From contig CM056576.1 in assembly GCA_029721435.1 (NCBI GenBank), positions 74,975,876 to 75,039,875 on the forward strand: DNA of 64,000 nt. Reading direction: 5' to 3'. This DNA comes from Gymnothorax reevesii. Lineage: Eukaryota > Chordata > Actinopteri > Anguilliformes > Muraenidae. Both the position numbers and the translations under genes were made by a program. The stretch's first letter is position 1; every line of letters starts with the position of its first letter. The notes under the pieces were generated by a model. The model searched no databases. It saw only the letters and a list, made by a program, of their open reading frames with translations, and had not been told where the DNA came from. Below are positions 12,201-24,035 of the stretch, in pieces.

Positions 12201-14591
12201 GCTATGGTGTTCTGGGTGGTTGCTAGGGCGTTGCTAGGCAGTTGCAATGGTGTGCTGGGTGGTTGCTAGGCGGTTGCTATGGTGTTCTGGGAGGTTGCTA
12301 GGGCATTGCTAGGCGGTTGCTATGGTGTTCTGGGTGGTTGCTAGGGCCTTGCTAGGCGGTTGCTATGGTGTTCTGGGTGGTTGCTAGGGCGTTGCTAGGC
12401 GGTTGCTATGGTATTCTGGGTGGTTGTTAGGGTGTTGCTAGGCAGTTGCTATGGTGTTCTGGGAGGTTGCTAGGGCATTGCTAGGCTGGTGCTATGGTGT
12501 TCTGGGTGGTTGCTAGGGCGTTGCTAGGCGGTTGCTATGGTGTTCTGGGTTGTTGTTAGGGTGTTGCTAGGCCGTTGCTATGGTTTTGTGGGTGGTTGCT
12601 AAGCGGTTGCTATGGTGTTCTGGGTGGTTGCTAGGGCGTTGTTAGGCAGTTGCTATGGTGTTTTGGGTGGTTGCTAGGTGGTTGCTATGGTGTTCTGGGT
12701 GGTTGCTAGGGCGTTGCTAGGCAGTTGCTATGGTGTTCTGGGTGATTTTTAGAGTGTTGCTAGGCAGTTGCTATGGTGTTCTGGGTGGTTGCTAGGCGGT
12801 TGCTATGGTGTTCTGGGTGGTTGCTAGGGCGTTGTTAGGCGGTTGCTATGGTGTTTTGGGTGGTTGCTAGGTGGTTGCTAAGGTGTTCTGGGTGGTTGCT
12901 AGGGCCTTGCTACGCAGTTGCTATGGTGTTCTGGGTCGTTGCTAGGCTGTTGCTATGGTGTTCTGGGTGGTTGCTAGGGCGTTGCTAGGCGGTTGCTATG
13001 GTGTTCTGGGTGGTTGTTAGGGTGTTGCTAGGCAGTTGCTATGGTGTTCTGGGTGGTTGCTAGGCGGTTGGTATGGTGTTCTGGGTGGTTGCTAGGGCGT
13101 TGCTAGGCTGTTGCTATGGTGGTCTGGATGGTTGCTAGGCGGTTGCTACGGTGTTCTGGGTGGTTGCTAGGGTGTTGCTATGGTGTTCTGGGTGTTGCTA
13201 GTGCGTTTCTAGGCGGTTGCAATGGTGTTCTGGGTGGTTGTAAGGGTGTTGCTAGGCAGTTGCTTTGGTGTTCTGGGTGGTTGCTAGGCGGTTGCTATGG
13301 TGTTCTGGGTGGTTGCTAGGGCGTTGTTAGGCAGTTGCTATGGTGTTTTGGGTGGTTGCTAGGTGGTTGCTATGGTGTTCTGGGTGGTTGCTAGGGCGTT
13401 GCTAGGCAGTTGCTATGGTGTTCTGGGTGGTTGCTAGGTGGTTGCTATGGTGTTCTGGGTGGGTGCTAGGCGGTTGCTATGGTGTTCTGGGTGGTTGCTA
13501 GGGCGTTGTTAGGCAGTTGCTATGGTGATTTGGGTGGTTGCTAGGTGGTGGCGATGGTGTTCTGGGGGGATGCTAGGGCGTTGCTAGGCAGTTGCTATGG
13601 TGTTCTGGGTGGTTGCTAGGCTGTTGCTATGGTGTTCTGGGTGGTTGCTAGTGCGTTGCTAGGCGGTTGCTATGGTGTTCTGGGTGGTTGTTAGGGTGTT
13701 GCTAGGCGGTTGCTATGGTGTTCTGGGTGGTTGCTAGGCGGTTGCTATGGTGTTCTGGGTGGTTGCTAGGGCGTTGCTAGGCGGTTGCTCTGGTGTTCTG
13801 GATAGTTGCTAGGCGGTTGCTATGGTGTTCTGGGTTGTTGCTAGGGCGTTGCTATGGTGTTCTGGGTGGTAGCTAGGGCATTGCTAGGCGGTTGCTATGG
13901 TGTTCTGGGTGGTTGCTAGGGCGTTGCTAGGCGGTTGCTATGGTGTTCTGGGTGGTTGCTAGGCAGTTGCTATGGTGTTTTGGGTGGTTGCTAGGGCGTT
14001 GCTAGGCAGTTGCTATGGTGTTTTGGGTGGTTGCTAGGTGGTTGCTATGGTGTTCTGGGTGGTTGCAAGGGCATTGCTAGGCAGTTGCTATGGTGTTCTG
14101 GGTGGTTGCTAGGCGGTTGCTATGGTGTTCTGGGTGGTTGCTAGGCGGTTGCTATGGGGTTCTGGGTGGTTGCTAGGCAGTTGCTATGGTGTTCTGCGTG
14201 GTTGCTAGGCGGTTGCTATGGTGTTCTGGGTGGTTGCTAGGCTGTTGCTATGGTGTTCTGGGTGGTTGTTAGGGTGTTGCTAGGCAGTTGCTATGGTGTT
14301 CTGGGTGGTTGCTAGGCGGTTGCTATGGTGTTCTGGATGGTTGCTAGGGCGTTGTTAGGCAGTTGCTATGGTGTTTTGGGTGGTTGCTAGGTGGTTGCTA
14401 TGGTGTTCTGGGTGGTTGCTAGGGCGTTGCTAGGCAGTTGCTATGGTGTTCTGGGTGGTTGCTAGGCGGTTGCTATGGTGTTCTGGGTGGTTGCTAGGCT
14501 GTTGCTATGGTGTTCTGGGTGGTTGCTAGGGCGTTGCTAGGCGGTTGCTATGGTGTTCTCGGTGGTTGCTAGGCGGTTGCTCTGGTGTTCT
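9231..14591 (+). repeat. Minisatellite array A1
   Basis: About 5.4 kb of 32/43-bp units. It begins with the re-entry signature common to all arrays (AGTTGTTAGGCAG, then GTGTACTTGTGAGGG, then GGCAGCTGCTATCG). It contains the 675-bp and 171-bp nested duplications at 10.6-11.95 kb. From 11978 its variant order matches the start of the window. The 67-residue open frame at 13116-13319 is a by-product of the 75-bp period. No other feature seen. Confidence 0.95.
10599..11947 (+). repeat. Nested tandem duplication: 675-bp block twice, each holding a 171-bp block twice
   Basis: An unusual short unit, GCTAGGGTGTTCTGG (21-mer lacking its first half), occurs at 10896, 11067, 11571 and 11742. The spacings are 171, 504 and 171 bp. 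The markers TATTGTGTTC followed by GCAATGGTGTGCTG occur at 10599 and 11273. The simplest reading is a 171-bp duplication followed by duplication of the whole ~675-bp segment. Confidence 0.85.
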
Positions 14592-16022
14592 GAATATTTG
14601 CTTGGGCATTGCTCGACAGTTGCTATGTTGTTCTTGTTGTTGCTAGGGCGTTGATGTGTCTTGTTTGGGGATCGAGTGAAAACTGGGAGAAGTAGTGAAC
14701 CGTACTATTACGAAATTATTTGGAATATTAACAAGGAAGGAAGGAGGGAGAGAAGGAACTAATGAGGGAAGTAAGGAAAGAAGGAATATAGGAAAAAAAG
14801 AAGGAAATCAAAGTAAGGCAGGAAAGAACAAAGGAAAGAAGGTGAGGATGGATGGAAAGAAACAGAGGAATGAAGGAAAGAAGGAATTAAAGAAGGAAGG
14901 AAAGGAAGAGGGGAAGAAGGATTTAAGTAAAGATAGAAGGAAGGAAGGAAGGATGGAAGTGAGGAAGAAGAAATGAAAAACAGAAGGAAAGAAAGAAGGA
15001 AGGAAAGAAAAAGTAAAGAAAGGAAGAGGGAAGGAAAGAGAGGGAAAGCAGAAAGAAGAAAGGAAGAAAGATAATAAGGATATGAAGGAATGAAAGAAGG
15101 CATGATGGAAGGAAAGAAAAACTAAGGAAGGTAGGAAAGAAAATTGGTAGGGAGGAAGGATGAAAGGCAGGATAGAAGGAAGTAAAGTAGGAAAGAAGGA
15201 ACGAATAAAGGAAGGAAGGAACGAAGGAAAGAAATAGGAGGGAAAAAGAAAGAAGGAATGACAGAAAATAGAAGGAAGGAAAGCAGTAAGGAAGCTGTAG
15301 TCTCAAGAGAGCCAGATTGTAGTCTTACAGCCTGAGAAACTGACAGTTACAGCAGGTGGTCAGAACACCTGGCACAAGATTCCATTTGCTTAATGGCCCT
15401 ATTGTGATGTCATAATGCCAATGTTAAGTCTATGGGGGGAAAAAATTTATAGTTTTTTATTAATAACTCAAAAAGTATAAAAGTTACAAAGATGAAAAAT
15501 ACATTGCACAGGTGTCCTAAGTAAGACCTACGCAACGCAGTTTGAATGAAGTTTCTACGATAAACGGTTGAGGCCGCATTAAGTGTGTTAGAAGAATAAT
15601 AATAACTAGATAATGTAATTCCAGGGAATTACGTGTGCATTGAAAATGCAAAGTGTAGTTGCATAAGGTGGAGTTTGTAACATATCATTGCATTATGATA
15701 TTGGTAGCTACGTTTTTAGGAGGATAATTATGGTAGTGGTGAGGACTTTTATTTTGAAACAGATGTGGACTGAGGAAACAGTTTGCGGGAGTCATAGTTG
15801 ATGACAACTGTCATATGGAAATTTTTAATAGTGACATTTTTTAATAGTGAAAAATTGTAGTAAGGACTTATATTTTGAGACAGGATTGGGCAGAAGAAAC
15901 AGTTGCCGGAAGTCATAGTCGAAAACAATCAGGAGTTGGAATGGCTGAAAGGTTGATAAGTTGAGTAGCTTAAAAAGTTACATTTTTTATTGTAATTTGA
16001 CATAATGAGGACTGGCTGTAAC
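14592..16022 (+). repeat. Complex spacer 2 (full)
   Basis: B link 14592-14734, purine tract 14735-15293, D block 15294-16022. It carries the A subfamily markers: GTACTATTACG instead of GTACGATTACG in the link, GATGGAAGTGAGG in the purine tract, a 12-bp shorter tract (no GAATGGGAGG), CTATGGGGGG, and ACGTTTTTAGGAGG in the right half. The AAT microsatellite is short (near 15595-15605) and there is no outer left arm of the inverted repeat. Closest relatives are spacers 4 and 13. Confidence 0.9.
14735..15293 (+). repeat. Polypurine GGAA/GAAA tract of spacer 2
   Basis: About 559 bp of nearly pure purine on the + strand. It is the short variant, with GGAGGAAGGATG where others read GGAGGAAGAATGGGAGG. 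Open frames on both strands here are low-complexity shadows. Confidence 0.93.
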
Positions 16023-19000
16023 AGTTGTTAGGCAGTTGCTATGGTGTTCTGTGTACTTGTGAGGGTGTTGCTAGGCAGCTGCTATCGTGTTCTGGGTGGT
16101 TGCTTGGGCATTGCTAGGCAGTTGCTATGGTGTTCTGGGTGGTTGATAGGGCATTGCTAGGCGGTTGCTATGGTGTTCTGGGTAGTTGCTAGGCGGTTGC
16201 TATGGCGTACTGGGTGGTTGTTCGGGCGTTGCTATGGGGTTCTGGGTGGTGGCTAGGCGGTTGCTATGGCATTCTGGGTGGTTGCTAGGGCTTTGCTAAG
16301 CAGTTGCTATGATGTTCTGGGTGGTTGCGAGGGCGGTGCTAGGTGGTTGCGATGGTGTTCTGGGTGGTTGCTAGGGTGTTGCTAGGCAGTTGCTATGCTG
16401 TTCTGGGTGGTTGCTAGGCCGTTGCTATGGTGTTCTGGGTGGTTGCTATGGCGTTGCTAGGCAGTTGCTATTGTGTTCTGGGTGGTTGATAGGCCGTTGC
16501 TAGGCAGTTGCTATGGTGTTCTGGGGGGTTGTTAGGGTGGTTGGTATGGCGTTCTGGGTGCTTGCTGGGGCATTGCTAAGCAGTTGGTATGGTGTTCTGG
16601 GTGGTTGCCACGGCATTGCCAGGCGGTTGCTATGGTGTTCTGGGTGGTTGCTAGGGTGTTGCTAGGCAGTTGCTATGGTGTTCTGGCTGGTTGCTAGGTG
16701 GTTGCTATGATGTTCTGGCTGGTTGCTAGGGCGTTGCTAGGCGGTTGCTATGGTGTTCTGGGTGGTTGCTCGGGCGTTGCTAGGCGGTTGCTATGGTGTT
16801 CTGGGTGGTTGCTAGGGCGTTGCTATGGTATTCTGGGTGGTTGCTAGGGCGTTGCTAGGCAGTTGCTATGGTGTTCTGGATGGTTGCTAGGCGGTTGCTA
16901 TGGTGTTCTGGGTGGTTGCTAGGGTGTTGCTATGGTGTTCTGGGTGGTTGTTAGGCGGTTGCTCTGGTGTTCTGGGTGGTTGCTAGGCGGTTGCTATGGT
17001 GTTCTGGGTGGTAGCAAGGCGGTTGCAATGGTGTTCTGGGTGGTTGCTAGATCATTGCTAGGCAGTTGCCATGGTGTTCTGTGTTGTTGCTAGGCGGTTG
17101 CTATGGTGTTCTGGGTGGTTGCTAGGCGGTTGCTATGGTGTTCTGGGTGGTTGCTAGGGCGTTGCTAGGCAGTTGCTATGGTGTTCTGATGGTTGCTAGG
17201 CGGTTGCTATGGTGTTCTGGGTGGTTGCTAGGGCGTTGCTAGGCAGTTGCTATGGTGTTCTGGGTGGTTGCTAGGGCGTTGCTATGGTGTTCTGGGTGGT
17301 AGCTAGGCGGTTGCTATTGTGTTCTGGGTGGTTGCTAGGCGGGTGGTATGGTGTTCTGGGTGGTTGCTAGGGCGTTGCTAGGCAGTTGCTATGGTGTGCT
17401 GGGTGGTTGCTAGGCGGTTGCTATGGTGTTCTGGGAGGTTGCTAGGGCATTGCTAGGCGGTTGCTATGGTGTTCTGGGTGGTTGCTAGGGCCTTGCTAGG
17501 CGGTTGCTATGGTGTTCTGGGAGGTTGCTAGGGCATTGCTAGGCTGTTGCTATGGTGTTCTGGGTGGTTGCTAGGGCGTTGCAAGGCGGTTGCTATGGTG
17601 TTCTGGGTGGTTGTTAGGGTGTTGCTAGGCAGTTGCTATGGTGTTCTGGGTGGTTGCTAGGCGGTTGCTATGGTGTTCTGGGTGGTTGCTAGGGCGTTGC
17701 TAGGCAGTTGCTATGGTGTTTTGGGTGGTTGCTAGGTGGTTGCTATGGTGTTCTGGGTGGTTGCTTGGGCGTTCCTAGGCAGTTGCTATGGTGTTCTGGG
17801 TGGTTGCTAGGCGGTTGCTATGGTGTTCTGGGTGGTTGTTAGGGTGTTGCTAGGCGGTTGCTATGGTGTTTTGGGTGGTTGCTAGGTGGTTGCTATGGTG
17901 TTCTGGGTGGTTGCTTGGGCGTTGCTAGGCAGTTGCTATGGTGTACTGGGTGGTTGCTAGGCGGTTGCTATGGTGTTCTGGGTGGTTGCTCGGGCGTTGC
18001 TAGGCAGTTGCTATGGTGTTCTTGGTGGTTGCTAGGCGGTTGCTATGGTGTTCTGGGTGGTTGCTAGGCGGTTGCTATGGTGTTCTGGGTGGTTGCTAGG
18101 GCGTTGCTAGGCAGTTGCTATGGTGTTCTGGGTGGTTGCTAGGCGGTTGCTATGGTGTTCTGGGTGGTTGCTAGGGCATTGCTAGGCTGTTGCTATGGTG
18201 TTCTGGGTGGTTGCTAGGGCGTTGCTAGGCGGTTGCTATGGTGTTCTGGGTGGTTGCTAGGGCGTTGCTAGGCAGTTGCTATGGTGTTCTGGGTGGTTGC
18301 TAGGCGGTTGCTATGGTGTTCTGGGTGGTTGCTAGGGCGTTGCTAGGCAGTTGCTATAGCGTTCTGGGTGGTTGCTAGGGCATAGCTAGGCAGTTGCTGT
18401 GGTGTTCTGGGTGGTTGCTAGGGCGTTGCTAGGCAGTTGCTATGGTGTTCTGGGTGGTTGCTAGGCGGTTGGTATGGTATTCTGGGTGGTTGCTAGGCGG
18501 TTGCTATGGTGGTGTGGGTGGGTGGTGGGGCGTTGCTAGGCAGTTGCTATGGTGTTCTGGGTGGTTGCTAGGCGGTTGCTATGGTGTTCTGGGTGGTTGG
18601 TAGGGCGTTGCTAGGCGGTTGCAATGGTGTTTTGGGTGGTTGCTAGGTGGTTGCTATGGTGTTCTGGGTGGTTGCTGGGGCGTTGCTAGGCAGTTGCTAT
18701 GGTGTTCTGGGTGGTTGCTAGGTGGTTGCTATGGTGTTCTGGGTCGTTGCTAGGCAGTTGCTATTGTGTTCTGGGTGGTTGCTAGGGCGTTGCTAGGCAG
18801 TTGCTATGGTGTTCTGGGTGGTTGCTAGGCGGGTGCTATGGTGTTCTGGGTGGTTGCTAGGCGGTTGCTATGGTGTTCTGGGTGGTTGCTAGGGCGTTGC
18901 TAGGCAGTTGCTATGGTGTTCTGGGTGGTTGCTAGGCGGTTGGTATGGTGTTGTGGGTGGTTGCTAGGGCATTGCTAGTCTGTTGCTATGGTGTTCTGTG

Positions 19001-19522
19001 TGGTTGCTAGTGCGTTGCTAGGCGGTTGCTATGGTGTTCTGGGTGGTTGTTAGGGTGTTGCTAGGCAGTTGCTATGGTGTTCTGGGTGGTTGCTAGGCGG
19101 GTGCTATGGTGTTCTGGGTGGTTGCTAGGTGGTTGCTATGGTGTTCTGGGTGGTTGCTAGGGCGTTGCTAGGCAGTTGCTATAGCGTTCTGGGTGGTTGC
19201 TAGGGCGTTGCTAGGCAGTTGCTAAGGTGTTCTGGGTGGTTGCTAGGGCGTTGCTAGGCAGTTGCTATGGTGTTCTGGGTGGTTGCTAGGCGGTTGCTAT
19301 GGTGTTCTGGGTGGTTGCTAGGCGGTTGCTATGGTGTTCTGGGTGGTTGCTAGGGCGTTGCTAGGCAGTTGCTATGGTGTTCTGGGTGGTTGCTAGGCGG
19401 TTGCTATGGTGTTCTGGGTGGTTGCTAGGGCGTTGCTAGGCAGTTGCTATAGTGTTCTGGGTGGTTGCTAGGCAGTTGCTATGTTGTTTTGGGTGGTTGC
19501 TTGGCGGTTGCTATGGTGTTCT
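16023..19522 (+). repeat. Minisatellite array A2
   Basis: About 3.5 kb. Landmarks shared in order with A4, A5 and A6 are GCGTACTGGG then GTTGTTCGGG near 16207, GCTAGATCATTG near 17047, the shortened TTCTGATGG unit near 17187, and the TTTTGGG/GCTTGGGCG cluster near 17.7-17.9 kb. The last occurs twice, 150 bp apart (17719 and 17869). The open frame 17858-18067 follows from the 75-bp period. No gene. Confidence 0.95.
17719..18018 (+). repeat. 150-bp tandem duplication inside array A2
   Basis: GTTTTGGGTGG followed by GCTAGGTGG and GCTTGGGCG occurs at 17719 and again at 17869, exactly 150 bp (two 75-bp dimers) apart. The same 150-bp doubling is seen in arrays A4 and A6 but not in A5. Confidence 0.8.
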
Positions 19523-19665
19523 GAATATTTGCTTGGGCATTGCTCGACAGTTGCTATGTTGTTCTTGTTGTTGCTAGGGCGTTGATGTGTCTTGTTTGGG
19601 GATCGAGTGAAAACTGGGAGAAGTAGTGAACCGTACGATTACGAAATTATTTGGAATATTAACAA

Positions 19666-20230
19666 GGAAGGAAGGAGGGAAAGAAGGAACTAATGAGGGA
19701 AGTAAGGAAAGAAGGAATATAGGAAAAAAGAAGGAAATCAAAGGAAGGCAGGAAAGAACAAAGGAAAGAAGGCGAGGATGGATGGAAAGAAACAGAGGAA
19801 TGAAGGAAAGAAGGAAGTAAAGAAGGAAGGAAAGGAAGAAGGGAAGAAGAAGGATTTAAGTAAAGATAGAAGGAAGGAAGGAAGTGAGGAAGAAGAAATG
19901 AAAAACGGAAGGAAAGAGAGAAGGAAGGAAAGAAAAAGTAAAGAAAGGAAGAGGGAGGGAAAGAGAGGGAAAGCAGAAAGAAGAAAGGAAGAAAGATAAG
20001 AAGGATATGAAGGAATGAAAGAAGGCATGATGGAAGGAAAGAAAAACTAAGGAAGGTAGGAAAGAAAATTGGTAGGGAGGAAGAATGGGAGGAAGGATGA
20101 AAGGCAGGATAGAAGGAAGTAAAGTAGGAAAGCAGGAACGAATAAAGGAAGGAAGGAACGAAGGAAAGAAATAGGAGGGAAAAAGAAAGAAGGAATGACA
20201 GAAAATAGAAGGAAGGAAAGCAGTAAGGAA
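19666..20230 (+). repeat. Polypurine GGAA/GAAA tract of spacer 3
   Basis: About 565 bp of nearly pure purine on the + strand, long variant with GAATGGGAGG and AAACGGAAGG. The 194-residue minus-strand open frame over it (19659-20243) is only Ser/Phe/Leu/Pro low complexity. It recurs because the DNA recurs and is not evidence of a gene. Confidence 0.93.
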
Positions 20231-20530
20231 GCTGTAGTCTCAAGAGAGCCAGATTGTAGTCTTACAGCCTGAGAAACTGACAGTTACAGCAGGTGGTCAG
20301 AACACCTGGCACAAGATTCCATTTGCTTAATGGCCCTATTGTGATGTCATAATGCCAATGTTAAGTCTGTGGGAGGAAAAAATTTATAGTTTTTTATTAA
20401 TAACTCAAAAAGTATAAAAGTTACAAAGATGAAAAATACATTGCACAGGTGTCCTAAGTAAGACCTACACAACGCAGTTTGAATGAAGTTTCTACGATAA
20501 ACGGTTGAGGCCGCATTAAGTGTGTTAGAA

Positions 20531-20569
<39 letters not shown>

Positions 20570-20595
20570 GAAGAAGACCAGGATAACAATAGTGA

Positions 20596-20662
20596 GCATT
20601 TTCAATGCACACTAATAACTAGATAATTTAATTCCAGGGAATTACGTGTGCATTGAAAATGC
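20596..20662. repeat. Nested inverted repeat with 17-bp outer arms
   Basis: Outer arms are GCATTTTCAATGCACAC at 20596-20612 and its exact reverse complement at 20646-20662. The interval contains an inner palindrome, degraded here to TTAATTCC-AG-GGAATTAC; in other copies it reads GTAATTCC-AG-GGAATTAC with 8-bp arms. The inner right arm directly abuts the outer right arm. A 15-bp A/T-rich stretch separates the left arms. Confidence 0.9.
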
Positions 20663-21030
20663 AAAGTGTAGTTGCATAAGGTGGAGTTTGTAACATATTA
20701 TTGCTTTATGATATTGGTAGCTACATTTTTAGTAGGATAATTATGGTAGTGGTGAGGACTTTTATTTTGAAACAGATGTGGACTGAGGAAACAGTTTGCG
20801 GGAGTCATAGTTGATGACAACTGTCATATGGAAATTTTTAATAGTGACGTTTTTTAATAGTGAAGAATTGTAATGAGGACTTATATTTTGAGATAGGATT
20901 GGGCAGAAGAAACAGTTACCGGAAGGCGAAAACAATCAGGAGTTGGAATGGCTGAAAGGTTGATAAGTTGAGTAGCTTAAAAAGTTACATTTTTTTATTG
21001 TAATTTGACATAATGAGGACTGGCTGTAAC

Positions 21031-23892
21031 AGTTGTTAGGCAGTTGCTATGGTGTTCTGTGTACTTTTGAGGGTGTTGCTAGGCAGCTGCTATCGTGTTC
21101 TGGGTGGTTGCTAGGGCATTGCTAGGCAGTTGCAATGGTGTTCTGGGTGGTTGCTAGGGCCTTGCTAAGCGGTTGCTATGGTGTTCTGAGTGGTTGATAG
21201 GGCATTGCTAAGCGATTGCTATGGTGTTCTGGGTGGTTGCAAGGCGGTTGCTATGGCGTTCTGGGTGGTTGCTAGAGCGTTGCTATGGGGTTCTGGGTGG
21301 TTGCTAGGCGGTTGCTATGGCATTCTGGGTGGTTGCTAGGGCTTTGCTAAGGAGGTGCTATGATGTTCTGGATGGTTGCTAGGGCGTTGCTAGGTGGTTG
21401 CTATGGGGTTCTGGGTGGTTGCTAGGGTGTTGCTAGGCAGTTGCTATGCTGTTCTGGGTGGTTGCTAGGGCGTTGCTATGGTGTTCTGGGTGGTTGCTAG
21501 GGCGTTGCTAGGCAGTTGCTATGGTGTTCTGGGTGGTTGCTAGGGCGTTGCTAGGCAGTTGCTATGGTGTTCTGGGTAGTTGTTAGGGTGGTTGCTATGG
21601 CGTTCTGGGTGGTTGCTAGGGCATTGCTAAGCAGTTGCTATGGTGTTCTGGGTGGTTGCTACAGCGTTGCTAGGCGGTTGCTATGGTGTTCTGAGTGGTT
21701 GCTAGGGCGTTACTAGGCGGTTGCTATGGTGTTCTGGGTGGTTGCTCGGGCGTTGCGAGGCGGTTGCTATGGTGTTCTGCGTGGTTGCTAAGGCGTTGCT
21801 ATGGTGTTCTGGGTGGTTGCTAGGGCGTTGCTAGGTAGTTGCTATGGTGTTCTCGATTGTTGCTAGGCGTTTGCTATGGTGTTCTGGGTGGTTACTAGGG
21901 TGTTGCTATGGTGTTCTGGGTGGTTGTTAGGCGGTTGCTCTGGTGTTCTGGGTGGTTGCTAGGCGGTTGCTATGGTGTTCTGGGTGGTTGCTAGGTCGTT
22001 GCTAGGCAGTTGCTATGGTGTTCTGGGTGGTTGCTAGGTGGTTGCTTAGGTGTTCTGGGTGGTTGCTAGGGCGTTGCTAGGCAGTTGCTATGGTGTTCTG
22101 ATGGTTGCTAGGCAGTTGCTTTGGTGTTCTGGGTGGTTGCTAGGGCGTTGCTAGGCAGTTGCTATGGTGTTCTGGGTGGTTGCTAGGGCGTTGCTATGGT
22201 GTTCTGGGTGGTTGCTAGGGCGTTGCTAGGCAGTTGCTATGGTGTTGTGTTCTGGGTGGTTGCTAGGCGGTTGCTATGGTGTTCTGGGTGGTTGCTAGGG
22301 CGTTGTTAGGCAGTTGCTATGGTGTTTTGGGTGGTTGCTAGGTGGTTGCTATGGTGTTCTCGGTGGTTGCTAGGGCGTTGTTAGGCAGTTGCGATGGTGT
22401 TCTGGGTGGTTGCTAGGCTGTTGCTATGGTGTTCTGGGTGGTTGCTAGGGCGTTGCAAGGCGGTTGCTTTGGTGTTCTGGGTGGTTGTTAGGGTGTTGCT
22501 AGGCAGTTGCTATGGTGTTCTGTGTGGTTGCTAGGCGGTTGCTATGGTGTTCTGGGTGGTTGCTAGGGCGTTGCTAGGCAGTTGCTATGGTGTTCTGGAT
22601 GGTTGCTAGGCGGTTGCTATTGTGTTCTGGCTGGTCGCTAGGGTGTTGCTAGGGTGGTCTGGGTGCATGCTAGGGCGTTGCTAGGCGGTTGCTATGGTGT
22701 TCTGGGTGGTTGTTAGGGTGTTGCTAGGCAGTTGCTATGGTGTTCTGGGTGGTTGCTAGGCGGTTGCTATGGTGTTCTGGGTGGTTGCTAGGGCGTTGTT
22801 AGGCAGTTGCTATGGTGTTTTGGGTGGTTGCTAGGTGGTTGCTATGGTGTTCTGGGTGGTTGCTAGGGCGTTGCTAGGCAGTTGCTATGGTGTTCTGGGT
22901 GGTTGCTAGCCGGTTGCTATGGTGTTCGGGGTGGTTGCTAGGCAGTTGCTATGGTGTTCTGGGTGGTTGCTAGGGCGTTGTTAGGCAGTTGCTATGGTGT
23001 TTTGGGTGGTTGCTAGGTGGTTACTATGGTGTTCTGGGTGGTTGCTAGGGCGTTGCTAGGCAGTTGCTATGGTGTTCTGGGTGGATGCTAGGCTGTTGCT
23101 ATGGTGTTCTGGGTGGTTTCTAGGGCGTTGCTAGGCGGTTGCTATGGTGTTCTGGGTAGTTGTTAGGGTGTTGCTAGGCAGTTGCTATGGTGTTCTGGGT
23201 GGTTGCTAGGCGGTTGCTATGGTGTTCTGGGTGGTTGCTAGGGCGTTGCTAGGCAGTTGCTATGGTGTTCTGGATGGTTGCTAGGCGGTTGCTATGGTGT
23301 TCTGGGTCGTTGCTAGGGTGTTGCTATGGTGTTCTGGGTGGTTGCTAGGGCGTTGCTAGGCGGTTGCTATGGTGTTCTGGGTGGTTGCTGGGGTGTTGCT
23401 AGCCGGTTGCTGTGGTGTTCTGGGTGGTTGCTAGGTGGTTGCTATGGTGTTCTGGGTGGTTGCTAGGGCGTTGCTAGGCAGTTGCTATGGTGTTCTGGGT
23501 GGTTGCTAGGCGGTTGCTATGGTGTTCTGGGTGGTTGCTAGGCTGTTGCTATGGTGTTCTGGGTGGTTGCTAGGGCGTTGCTAGGCGGTTGCTATGGTGT
23601 TCTGGGTGGTTGCTAGGCGGTTGCTATGGTGTTCTGGGTGGTTGCTAGGGCGTTGTTAGGCAGTTGCTATGGTGTTTTGGGTGGTTGCTAGGTGGTTGCT
23701 ATGGTGTTCTGGGTGGTTGCTAGGGCGTTGCTAGGCAGTTGCTATGGTGTTCTGGGTGGTTGCTAGGCGGTTGCTATGGTGTTCTGGGTGGTTGCTAGGC
23801 TGTTGCTATGGTGTTCTGGGTGGTTGCTAGGGCGTTGCTAGGCGGTTGCTATGGTGTTCTGGGTGGTTGCTAGGCGGTTGCTATGGTGTTCT
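21031..23892 (+). repeat. Minisatellite array A3 (shortest array between two full spacers)
   Basis: About 2.9 kb of 32/43-bp units. Its first ~1 kb follows the array A1 pattern (GCTAGAGCG near 21271, GCTACAGCG near 21657) rather than the A2/A4 pattern. A 5-bp insertion gives GGTGTTGTGTTCTGG near 22241. The second half repeats the order TTTTGGG, GCTAGGTGG, GCTAGGGCG several times. No gene. Confidence 0.95.
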
Positions 23893-24035
23893 GAATATTT
23901 GCTTGGGCATTGCTCAACAGTTGCTATGTTGTTCTTGTTGTTGCTAGGGCGTTGATGTGTCTTGTTTGGGGATCGAGTGAAAACTGGGAGAAGTAGTGAA
24001 CCGTACTATTACGAAATTATTTGGAATATTAACAA

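Larger units (their letters stand above)
19523..21030 (+). repeat. Complex spacer 3 (full, mosaic)
   Basis: B link 19523-19665, purine tract 19666-20230, D block 20231-21030. The left half has B-subfamily markers (AAACGGAAGG in the purine tract, CTGTGGGAGG in D). The right half has the markers of spacer 1 (TATTGCTTTATG, ACATTTTTAGTAGG). It carries a long AAT microsatellite at about 20532-20568 and a complete outer inverted repeat at 20596-20612 / 20646-20662. The switch of subfamily lies between ~20370 and ~20700, around the microsatellite. Confidence 0.9.

Noticed and set aside
14592..16022. Spacers as independent insertions into the minisatellite
   Set aside because: All copies share the same two junctions and orientation and are phased with array landmarks, which fits amplification of a composite unit.
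19659..20243. Minus-strand open frame of 194 residues, repeated over most polypurine tracts
   Set aside because: It is the complement of a GGAA/GAAA tract and encodes only Ser/Phe/Leu/Pro low complexity. Its recurrence follows from duplication of the DNA, and other frames over the same tract are also open.
20347..20589. Tyr-rich or Ile-rich minus-strand frames (also 24734-24937, 44088-44276, 50423-50721)
   Set aside because: They translate the AAT microsatellite and its flank; lengths change with the AAT count.
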